The notes under the pieces were generated by a model. It saw only the letters and a list, made by a program, of their open reading frames with translations, ran no database searches and was not told the DNA's origin. Positions 56,831 through 64,000 of a DNA stretch of 64,000 nt are shown in pieces; within the stretch, counting starts at the first letter, position 1; every line of letters starts with the position of its first letter. The stretch covers positions 3,224,001 through 3,288,000 of the forward strand of contig NZ_CP186334.1 in the NCBI RefSeq assembly GCF_049347105.1, in the 5' to 3' direction. Source of the DNA: Gaoshiqia hydrogeniformans (lineage in GTDB: Bacteria > Bacteroidota > Bacteroidia > Bacteroidales > Prolixibacteraceae). The position numbers and the translations under genes were made by a program.

Positions 56831-57301
56831 ATGAAAAAAAAATGCATTCTTTTCCTGGTGGTTTTAACAGCCTCTATTTTTCAGACTAATGCTGAAAAAT
56901 CAAAGTTTAAAACACTTGCTTATCTAAATGCGATATCCGGATCAAAAACGGTTGCCGGCATTCATAACCGTGAGCCCAACGCAATTCCCGATCAATGGAC
57001 AAACGCGGTTTTTAAACTGACTGGGAAATACCCGGGGCTTTGGAGTGGCGACTTCTTGTTTCAGGAAGAAAATATTGCCAATCGTCAAAAGATGGTTGAC
57101 GAAGCCGTGAAGCAATGGAACAACGGGGCAATCGTCAACATCATGTGGCATGCCTGCAACCCTGCTTTAAACGAGCCTTGTGGCTGGAACAAAGAAGGAG
57201 TGTTGAGCCATTTGTCGGATGAGCAGTGGAAAGAACTGACCACCGATGGAACCGCTTTAAATAAAGAATGGAAATCCAGGGTTGACGAAGTGTGTGTTTA
57301 T

Positions 57302-57310
57302 TTGGAGTAT
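57302..57310 (+). repeat. left target-site duplication of the IS4-family element
   Basis: TTGGAGTAT directly precedes the left end of the IS and is repeated exactly at 58625-58633; the 9-bp size fits IS4-family transposition. Confidence 0.92.
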
Positions 57311-58624
57311 CATTACCGTCCCATTAAAAACTAAAAAAGTTCTTTGATGTATTTGAAATTTAGTTAGTTGTATCCATTTTTCGAGCGAACGGACTTGAAT
57401 TTTTAGTTTTGCATCAGATTATTCTGATTGCATATGTATCAAGACAAATACGTTTTCGCTCAACTGGTCTCGTTTCTGAATCGAAGCAAATTCAATCGTA
57501 TTGTTGCCAAATACAATGGCGACAAATACGTGAAGCATTTCACTTGTTGGAATCAATTGCTATCTCTGATGTTCGGGCAATTGTCAAATCGTGAAAGTCT
57601 TAGAGATTTGATCGTCGCACTTGATGCTCATCACTCCAAATCTTATCATTTGGGATTGGGCAAGAACATTTCAAAATCATCACTGGCCAGAGCCAATCAA
57701 GACAGGGACTATCACATCTTTGAAGAGTATGCTTACTATCTGGTAAACGAAGCCAGGCAGAAACGCGTTGCTGACATCTTCAAGCTTGAAGGCAATGTCT
57801 ATGCTTTTGATTCAACGACAATTGACTTATGCCTTTCGGTATTCTGGTGGGCGAAGTTCCGTAAGAAAAAAGGTGGAATCAAAGTACATGCATTATACGA
57901 TGTGGAGACACAGATACCTGCATTTTTCCATATCACTGAAGCATCTGTTCACGACTCTACTGCCATGAAAGAGATCCCTTATGAATCAGGCTCATATTAC
58001 ATATTTGACCGTGCATATAATCACTTCAAGATGTTGTATAAGATTCATCAAATAGGAGCTTTCTATGTTTTAAGAGCCAAAAAGAATCTACAATGCAAGA
58101 TGATCAAATGGAAACGAAGATTGCCCAAGAACGTGCTTTCAGATGTAACAATTGAATTGACTGGGTTTTATCCTAAGCAATACTATCCAGAGCATCTTAG
58201 ATTGGTCAGATATTGGGATGAAGAACAAAAGCGTGAGCTTGTATTCTTGACCAATGCAATGCACATTTCTGCATTGCAGGTTGCTGAACTTTACAAGAAC
58301 CGCTGGCAAGTCGAGCTGTTCTTCAAATGGTTAAAGCAACATCTGAAAATCAAAAAGTTTTGGGGTACTACTGAAAATGCTGTTCGGATTCAAATCTACG
58401 CTGCCATGTGCACTTACTGCTTGGTGGCAATCGTCCAAAAGGACATGCAACTTGATAGAAGCACATATGAGGTCTTGCAGATTGAGCATATCTTTAACAG
58501 ATAAAACTAATCTTCGAGACCTATTTGATAGAACTAAATTTCAAAATGACAAAGAACGTTTTAGCCTTAATGAGCCAAATTTGTTTAATTATTAATACGT
58601 CCCGATTTTAATGGGACACTAGTG
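57311..58624 (+). mobile_element. IS4-family insertion sequence, 1314 bp
   Basis: The left end CATTACCGTCCCATTAAAA and the complement of the right end, CACTAGTGTCCCATTAAAA, form ~19-bp imperfect terminal inverted repeats (three mismatches near the tip). It carries one transposase gene in the same direction as the interrupted GH26 gene and is flanked by a 9-bp duplication. Base composition is lower in GC than the host genes around it. Confidence 0.92.
57434..58504 (+). CDS. IS4-family DDE transposase, C-terminus frameshifted
   Basis: About 356 residues from MYQDKYVFAQLVSFL. DDE residues are visible as VYAFDSTTIDL (first Asp), YYIFDRAYNH (second Asp) and the YREK signature Y-x2-R-x3-E-x6-K in LYKNRWQVELFFKWLKQ (Glu). 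From about 58483 the +1 frame, SISLTDKTNLRDLFDR...NEPNLFNY (to 58595), matches the C-terminal tail usual in Bacteroidota IS4 transposases, so about two bases were lost (or one gained) and this copy stops early at QIEHIFNR. The catalytic core is complete; activity of the truncated form is uncertain. Confidence 0.92.
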   Translation: MYQDKYVFAQLVSFLNRSKFNRIVAKYNGDKYVKHFTCWNQLLSLMFGQLSNRESLRDLIVALDAHHSKSYHLGLGKNISKSSLARANQDRDYHIFEEYAYYLVNEARQKRVADIFKLEGNVYAFDSTTIDLCLSVFWWAKFRKKKGGIKVHALYDVETQIPAFFHITEASVHDSTAMKEIPYESGSYYIFDRAYNHFKMLYKIHQIGAFYVLRAKKNLQCKMIKWKRRLPKNVLSDVTIELTGFYPKQYYPEHLRLVRYWDEEQKRELVFLTNAMHISALQVAELYKNRWQVELFFKWLKQHLKIKKFWGTTENAVRIQIYAAMCTYCLVAIVQKDMQLDRSTYEVLQIEHIFNR

Positions 58625-58633
58625 TTGGAGTAT
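58625..58633 (+). repeat. right target-site duplication of the IS4-family element
   Basis: TTGGAGTAT, exact copy of 57302-57310; the GH26 reading frame resumes immediately after it with CTA AAA. Confidence 0.92.
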
Positions 58634-59153
58634 CTAAAAGAAAAAGGCGTTGAAGTGCTTTGGCGTCCCATGCACGAAATGAACCAGGGCGTGTTCTGGT
58701 GGGGCGGTCGTCCCGGGCCTGAAGGAACGAGGAAACTCTATCAGATGCTTCATGATTATATGACAGATGTAAAGAGCCTGACCAATTTAATTTGGGTTTG
58801 GAATATCCAGGACTTCGAGACATTGGCTGCCGATGCGGTGTCATATAATCCTGGCGACAGGTATTGGGACGTTTTGTCGCTCGATGTGTATGATGACAAA
58901 ACCGGGTTCAGCGATGAAAAGTATAATATCATTGTCGGGGCATCTAATGGAAAGCCAATAGCGATAGGCGAATGCCAAAAGCTACCGACGGTTGAAAAAC
59001 TAAAGAGCCAGCCAAAATGGACATTCTTTATGGGATGGTCGGAGCTGGTTTTCGAAAAAAAATCGAAAGACCAGATCAAATCCGTGTATGATAACGAAGA
59101 TATAATCACTCTCGATGAAATGCCGGGATGGAAATAATAGTAAAACTAAACCA

Positions 59154-60818
59154 ATGAGTACAATTAACCGAAGAAATTTTTTGGGAAAGGCAGGCGCCGG
59201 GATTGCAGCTTGCAGCCTTGGGGCAGCAGCGCCCCTTTCGGCCTGTTCATCCCAGTCGGAGAATAAATCAGGAAAACAGGCCGATGAACAACAGTTGCTT
59301 ATCGGAGAAAATATTGCCGTTGCCGATACAGTTTATGGCCAGGTGAAAGGTTTCATCTTGCGTGGAATCCATGTTTTTCGCGGAATTCCGTATGGCGCCG
59401 ATACCTCGGGCAAAAACCGTTTTATGCCCCCGCAACGGCCCGAACCCTGGGAAAATATACGCCCGGCCGTGTTTTACGGGAATTCGGCGCCGCAGGATAT
59501 TTACGACCGCAGCCCGGAATCATACGGAGTTTTTGTTGACCATTGGAATTATGATGTGTTGAGCGAAGACTGCCTGCGCCTGAATGTCTGGACTCCGGCG
59601 CTGGATGACAAAAAAAGACCGGTTTTGGTGTGGTTGCATGGCGGAGGTTTTTCCCGCGGTAACGGCATCGAGCAGGACGGATATGATGGCGAAAACATTG
59701 CCCGGCACGGCCACATTGTTTATTGCTCTATCAACCACCGTTTGGGGCCGTTGGGTTTCTCCGATTTTTCATCGGTTGGCGGCGATAAATTTAAAAGTTC
59801 GGGCAATGTGGGCATGTTGGATATTGTTGCCGCCCTACAATGGGTAAACGAAAATATCCGGAATTTCGGGGGCGATCCGGCCAATGTAACCGTGATGGGT
59901 CAATCGGGCGGAGGCTCAAAAGTTTGTACCATCGCTACCATGCCTGCTGTAAAAGGATTGGTACACAAAGGAATTGCGCTGAGCGGCGAATCGATCAAAG
60001 GCGGAAATCAGGAATACACACAAAAGCTGGGCAGTTACATTTTAAGGGAAGCCGGACTAAATCCTTCGGAGCTGGAAAAATTGCAACAAATGCCCTGGAA
60101 AGAATACATGGACATCGCTTATCGCGCATCGTCGAAATTACAGAAAGAAGGTTTGCAGATGCTCCGTGGCGGTTTTGGCCCGATTGCCGATGGCATCAAT
60201 ATTCCTACGGGCGATTATTATAGCCCCGACGATGATTCGTTGCCCAATATTCCAATGATCTTTTGCTCAACCTTCCATGAATGGAACCCCAATCGCGACC
60301 ATCCCGAATTGGAAAATATTTCGTTGGATGAGGTAGCAGAAAAAATCAAAGGCTCTTTCGGCGACAAATCAAAAGAAATTGTGGATGCGTATGCAAAACA
60401 ATTTCCGGAAGCCCGGCCAATTGAAGTCTGGGCGCTGATTGTTTCAAACCGCAGGGGGATAACCAATGCCGCCAACGCTAAATTAAGGCAAAGTTCGCCC
60501 GTGTACATGGCGTGGTTTGGCTGGGAGTCGCCTTTGTTCGATGGCCGTCACCGGGCATTCCATTGCATCGATATTAGTTTCTGGTTCCTGAATACCGATC
60601 TGATGATCACCCACAGCGGGGGAGGCACCCGCCCGCGAAAACTCTCGGCAAAAATGGCCGATGCCCTGGTCAACTTCCTTTATAAAGGCGATCCAAACTG
60701 TGAAAAATTGCCCGGATGGCCGAAGTACACGGCTGAAGGTGGAGAAACAATGATCCTGAATGATACCTGTGAGGTGAAAAATAATCCCGATGGTGAAGCC
60801 AGAAAAATACTTTCATAA
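59154..60818 (+). CDS. type-B carboxylesterase, Tat/lipoprotein secreted
   Basis: About 554 residues from MSTINRRNFLGKAG, a Tat-type twin-arginine signal with a lipobox-like SACSS. The esterase fold has HVFRGIPYG near 70, LSEDCLRLNVWTP near 140, the oxyanion LHGGGFSRGN near 162, the nucleophile in VMGQSGGGSK (Ser251) and the catalytic His in HRAFHCIDISFWF (His470). It begins 16 bases after the GH26 remnant, in the same operon. It may remove acyl groups from the glycan attacked by the GH26 and GH30 enzymes. Confidence 0.92.
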   Translation: MSTINRRNFLGKAGAGIAACSLGAAAPLSACSSQSENKSGKQADEQQLLIGENIAVADTVYGQVKGFILRGIHVFRGIPYGADTSGKNRFMPPQRPEPWENIRPAVFYGNSAPQDIYDRSPESYGVFVDHWNYDVLSEDCLRLNVWTPALDDKKRPVLVWLHGGGFSRGNGIEQDGYDGENIARHGHIVYCSINHRLGPLGFSDFSSVGGDKFKSSGNVGMLDIVAALQWVNENIRNFGGDPANVTVMGQSGGGSKVCTIATMPAVKGLVHKGIALSGESIKGGNQEYTQKLGSYILREAGLNPSELEKLQQMPWKEYMDIAYRASSKLQKEGLQMLRGGFGPIADGINIPTGDYYSPDDDSLPNIPMIFCSTFHEWNPNRDHPELENISLDEVAEKIKGSFGDKSKEIVDAYAKQFPEARPIEVWALIVSNRRGITNAANAKLRQSSPVYMAWFGWESPLFDGRHRAFHCIDISFWFLNTDLMITHSGGGTRPRKLSAKMADALVNFLYKGDPNCEKLPGWPKYTAEGGETMILNDTCEVKNNPDGEARKILS

Positions 60819-60837
60819 CCAATAATTTTATACAATC

Positions 60838-62337
60838 ATGTTAAAACGAACGATAAAAATAGCATCGGTTCTGTTGATGGGCTTAACGGCTCTTCAGCTT
60901 TATGCGCAAAACGGAAATTCAAAACAGATAGACTCGTGGATTACCACCAGCGACCGCTCATCGCTTTTCGGAAAACAAGCCGGGAACCTAAGTTTCTCGG
61001 ACAAAAATGAAGGGCGCGGAACGGCCATCGTGATTGACGAACGGCAGGAATTTCAATCCATCGACGGATTTGGTTTTGCTATAACCGGCGGAAGTGCCGA
61101 GCATCTGATCCGTATGACTGCACCCGAAAGGGCGAAAATCCTGAAAGAACTGTTTACTACCGAAGGCAACAATATCGGGATCAGTTATTTGCGATTGAGT
61201 ATTGGCGCTTCCGACCTAAACAGTTTTGTATTTTCATACAACGATCTGGAAGAAGGCAAAACTGATTTTGAACTGAAAAAATTCAGCCTTGCCCAAGATT
61301 TGAACGATGTGGTTCCGGTGCTGAAAGAAATCCTAAAAATTAATCCTGATATAAAAATCATGGGGTCGCCCTGGTCGGCTCCGGCCTGGATGAAAACGAA
61401 ATACGATGTGCGTGGCGGCAAACTAAAAGAAGAGTGCTACGATGTCTATGCGCGTTATTTCGTGAAATATATTCAGGAAATGGCAAAACAGGGGATTGTA
61501 ATCGATGCAATCACTGTTCAAAACGAACCGATGAATTCGCGCAATACGCCGAGTATGTCGTGGTTTGTGTATGAGCAGGCCGCATTCGTGAAAAATAACC
61601 TGGGACCTGCCTTAAAGGCCGCCGGTCTGACAACCAAGATCATTATTTTCGACCATAACTGCGACCGTACCGATTATCCGCTGGGTATCCTGAACGATCC
61701 AGAAGCAGCACAATATGTCGATGGCTCCGGTTTTCATCACTATGGGGGCGACCTCGAAGCGATGAGCCTTGTCCATCAGGCAAGGCCCGATAAAAATATT
61801 TATTTCACCGAACAAATGGTTACCGAGCGACCGGATAGCCCTGAAATTAATATTGTTTCACCGGTGAAACGATTGGTGGTGGGCGTTACCCGGAACTGGA
61901 GCAGGAATGTAATTTTGTGGAACCTAGCCGCCGACCCGCTAAACGACCCGCATACCGATAATGGCGGTTGCTCAATGTGCCAAGGGGCAATTACCATCGA
62001 TGGGGACAAGGTGAGCCGCAATGTTGCCTACTATACTATTGCACATGCTTCCAAATTCGTCAGACCGGGTTCTGTACGCGTCGTTTCTACCAATCGTGGC
62101 GATAAAACGGTACATTTATACGAAGACGAGCAACGCCCGGGGGTATACCGTACTGGTGTTGTTGAAAACACAGATGTATTGCCGAACGTAGCCTTTAAAA
62201 CCCCTGAAGGAAAAATTGTATTGATCGTGGTAAACGACACTTGGAACAGTAGTGGTTTTAAAATCCAGTATAAAGGACAATTTGCCAATCTTCATCTGAA
62301 ACCAGGAGCCGTGGGCACATACGTTTGGGAAGAGTAA
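60838..62337 (+). CDS. GH30-family secreted glycosidase
   Basis: 499 residues with a signal peptide (MLKRTIKIASVLLMGLTALQLYAQ). TIM barrel plus beta-domain of GH30: SIDGFGFAITGGSAE near 78, SYLRLSIGASDL near 118, IMGSPWSAPAWMKT near 180, the acid/base in TVQNEPMN (Glu230) and the nucleophile in IYFTEQMV (Glu325). GH30 includes beta-1,6-glucanases and glucosylceramidases; subfamily 3-like features are suspected. It follows the esterase gene by 19 bases. Confidence 0.9.
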   Translation: MLKRTIKIASVLLMGLTALQLYAQNGNSKQIDSWITTSDRSSLFGKQAGNLSFSDKNEGRGTAIVIDERQEFQSIDGFGFAITGGSAEHLIRMTAPERAKILKELFTTEGNNIGISYLRLSIGASDLNSFVFSYNDLEEGKTDFELKKFSLAQDLNDVVPVLKEILKINPDIKIMGSPWSAPAWMKTKYDVRGGKLKEECYDVYARYFVKYIQEMAKQGIVIDAITVQNEPMNSRNTPSMSWFVYEQAAFVKNNLGPALKAAGLTTKIIIFDHNCDRTDYPLGILNDPEAAQYVDGSGFHHYGGDLEAMSLVHQARPDKNIYFTEQMVTERPDSPEINIVSPVKRLVVGVTRNWSRNVILWNLAADPLNDPHTDNGGCSMCQGAITIDGDKVSRNVAYYTIAHASKFVRPGSVRVVSTNRGDKTVHLYEDEQRPGVYRTGVVENTDVLPNVAFKTPEGKIVLIVVNDTWNSSGFKIQYKGQFANLHLKPGAVGTYVWEE

Positions 62338-62364
62338 TCAGAAAATAAAAATGGGAAAATTGAA

Positions 62365-64000
62365 ATGAAGAAGATACTATTAGCAATCATTGTTGGCTTG
62401 CTTCTGAATATATCATATTCTGAGGCACAAAGCCCGTTCAGTACCAAAGGCTGGTGGAAACCGGCTGAACCAAAATTCTCTCCGGTTGTGAACGATGACT
62501 GTACGGTTACTTTCAGACTGAAAGCCCCGGGTGCAAAAAAAGTTTCATTGCTTTTCGATGAGTGGGATGTTTCGGCACGACCAATGAAAAAAGATAAAAA
62601 TGGTGTTTGGAGCATCACCATCGGACCGGTCAATCCGCGGGTGTACCAGTATGCCTATTTGGTCGATGGCCTGAAGGTAATCGACATGGTGAACCCGGAT
62701 GTGAAAGCAGGCACAATGGTTTACGGGAGCGTGGTGGAAGTTCATGGCGAAAATCCACGGTTCGACGAAATACAAGAAGTGCCTCATGGCGATGTGCATG
62801 TTCTTTCATATTTCTCAACATCGTTGCAGAAGTTCAGGAAAATGTATGTGTATGTTCCGGCTGCTTATTTCGACCAGCCCGAACGGGAATTTCCGGTACT
62901 TTATCTTCGTCACGGCGGCGGCGATAACGAAGGCAGTTGGGTGAACGATGGCCGCGCCGCTGTGATTCTCGATAACCTGATTGCAAAAGGTGAAGCCGAA
63001 CCAATGATGATTGTAATGACCAACGGGCTGACCGATGGCTCGTGGGCGGGTGGCAGTACCGTGGAAGGAATGGCACAACTGGAAACGGAGTTGTTCAGCG
63101 ATGTAATTCCTTTGATTGAGAAAAGATACCGGATTGCAGAAGGAAAGGCCAAACGGGCAATTGGCGGTTTGTCGATGGGCGGCGGACAGGCTTTTGTGAT
63201 CGGGTTGAGAAACTCCAAAAAGTTTTCAGCTATTGGCCAATTCAGTGCAGGAATATTGAGTGATGGTAATTTCGACTACGACAAATACCTTCCCGGAATA
63301 ATTGAAAATCCACAGAAAATTAATACAGAACTTCAACTTTTATGGATTAGCTGTGGAACAAAAGATCCACGTTATCAGGGACATATCAACCTCTTGGAAG
63401 ACCTGAAAGAGAAAGGCATCAATTTTGAATTCCATGAATTGCCCTTTGGGCATGAGTGGCAGTTTTGGAGGATACAACTGCATGATTTTGCAAAAAAACT
63501 TTTCAAAGAAACAGCGCCCGAATGGTCGATGGCCGATAAAAATGCAACGCCTGAAACCAAAGCATTGTATGCCAACTTGATGAAAATACATGAAAAAGGG
63601 ATCATGTTCGGGCACCACGATTATCCTTCGTATGGCATTGGCTGGCGCGGCGATAACGACCGAAGCGATGTAAAAGACCTGGTTGGCGATCACCCAGCGG
63701 TTTATAGCCTGGACATGAACCGGATAGGCGAGCAAAAAATGGAGTTTATCCGTGAGGTGCATAAAAGGGGCGGGGTCAGCATGTTGGTGTGGCATCAGAA
63801 TAACCCGATGACCGAGTCGCCTGATGCGAAATATCCGGTTGGAACAGCTTGGGATAACACCAAGGTGGTTGACCAGATTTTGACTGAAGACAGCGAAATG
63901 AACCTGAAGTACAAAAAGCGACTGGATGGTGTTGCTGAGGTTTTTCATTCGTTGAAAGATGATGAAGGAAAGCCCATCCCGGTTATTTTTCGCCCCTTGC
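62365..64000 (+). CDS. CE1-type esterase fused to a GH26 domain (3' end outside window)
   Basis: Open from ATG 62365 to the window edge (545 codons). Signal peptide (MKKILLAIIVGLLLNISYSEA), an N-terminal E-set/CBM48-like beta-domain (~25-125, VTFRLKAPGAKKVSLLFDEWD), then a CE1-like esterase (~130-385) with YLRHGGGDNEGSWV, GLSMGGGQ (Ser270) and PFGHEWQFWR (His363), then a GH26 start near 390 (ATPETKALYANLMKIHEKGIMFGHHDYPSYG) reaching VIFRPL, the sequence just before the usual acid/base Glu. The fusion suggests simultaneous deacylation and cleavage of an acylated polysaccharide. It lies 27 bases after the GH30 stop. Confidence 0.88.
   Translation, partial: MKKILLAIIVGLLLNISYSEAQSPFSTKGWWKPAEPKFSPVVNDDCTVTFRLKAPGAKKVSLLFDEWDVSARPMKKDKNGVWSITIGPVNPRVYQYAYLVDGLKVIDMVNPDVKAGTMVYGSVVEVHGENPRFDEIQEVPHGDVHVLSYFSTSLQKFRKMYVYVPAAYFDQPEREFPVLYLRHGGGDNEGSWVNDGRAAVILDNLIAKGEAEPMMIVMTNGLTDGSWAGGSTVEGMAQLETELFSDVIPLIEKRYRIAEGKAKRAIGGLSMGGGQAFVIGLRNSKKFSAIGQFSAGILSDGNFDYDKYLPGIIENPQKINTELQLLWISCGTKDPRYQGHINLLEDLKEKGINFEFHELPFGHEWQFWRIQLHDFAKKLFKETAPEWSMADKNATPETKALYANLMKIHEKGIMFGHHDYPSYGIGWRGDNDRSDVKDLVGDHPAVYSLDMNRIGEQKMEFIREVHKRGGVSMLVWHQNNPMTESPDAKYPVGTAWDNTKVVDQILTEDSEMNLKYKKRLDGVAEVFHSLKDDEGKPIPVIFRPL

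Larger units (their letters stand above)
56831..59137 (+). pseudogene. GH26 glycoside hydrolase split by an IS4-family element
   Basis: The 5' part (56831-57310) encodes a signal peptide (MKKKCILFLVVLTASIFQTNA) and the first half of a GH26 barrel (IVNIMWHACNP); the 3' part (58634-59137) carries WRPMHEMNQG with the acid/base Glu (residue 175 of the joined protein) and the nucleophile in IGECQ (Glu273). Joining these without the IS and one copy of the 9-bp target duplication gives one 327-residue GH26 with no frame change (...VYLEY-LKEKGVEVLW...). GH26 enzymes are mainly beta-mannanases. The present allele would give a truncated, inactive protein of 167 residues. Confidence 0.93.

Overview
The window is chromosomal DNA of a Bacteroidota bacterium, most likely in Bacteroidales/Marinilabiliales (Prolixibacteraceae-like; the rank is an inference). 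The lineage shows in a sigma/FecR/SusC/SusD set, the type IX secretion lipoprotein-assembly gene porD, a GldF-GldG protein, the Bacteroidota-type RNA polymerase omega, lpxB (Gram-negative), and promoters of the TTTG-N19-TAnnTTTG class in front of tRNA-Pro and the AOS-family enzyme gene. The mixture of an FeFe-hydrogenase maturase (hydF), aspartase and many polysaccharide-degrading enzymes suits a facultative or anaerobic glycan degrader.

Region 1 (1-21.7 kb) is mostly housekeeping: surE (partial), a small membrane protein and lpxB; a fused gldFG; dnaN and a DnaQ-like exonuclease; a FAH-family enzyme; a TPR protein, a head-GIN lipoprotein and a membrane protein on the minus strand; an iron-type alcohol dehydrogenase; a lipoprotein; an HU-like protein; an M28 peptidase; the minus-strand run bamD-rpoZ-coaBC-porD-recN; an alpha-oxoamine-synthase-family PLP enzyme; and trxB. 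Region 2 (21.8-28.2 kb) holds tRNA-Pro(GGG) and a 1998-residue alpha-2-macroglobulin-like protein that carries an internal carboxypeptidase-regulatory plus TonB-plug segment.

Region 3 (28.4-50.8 kb) is a polysaccharide utilization locus (PUL): ECF sigma, FecR, SusC with an STN domain, SusD, then a nearly gapless operon of three DUF6259 proteins, an MFS transporter, a GKRP/MurQ-like SIS protein, a GH50/agarase-like lipoprotein, a metallophosphoesterase and a GH88/105-like protein. The outer-membrane SusCD pair would import oligosaccharides and signal through FecR to the sigma factor; the periplasmic enzymes would cut them and the MFS/SIS pair would handle the released sugar. The substrate is not evident. 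A palindromic intergenic repeat sits between susD and the first DUF6259 gene, nested inside a longer inverted repeat.

Region 4 (50.8-55.6 kb) has an IS1595-type transposase remnant, a Cys-rich lipoprotein, a DUF2007 protein, hydF, a small secreted Lys/Glu/Cys-rich protein and aspA. Region 5 (55.6-64 kb) is a second carbohydrate locus: an AraC regulator divergent from a GH26 gene that is split by a complete IS4-family element with a 9-bp target duplication, then a type-B carboxylesterase, a GH30 enzyme and a CE1-GH26 fusion that runs off the window. Removing the IS and one duplication restores the GH26 frame exactly, so the insertion looks recent.
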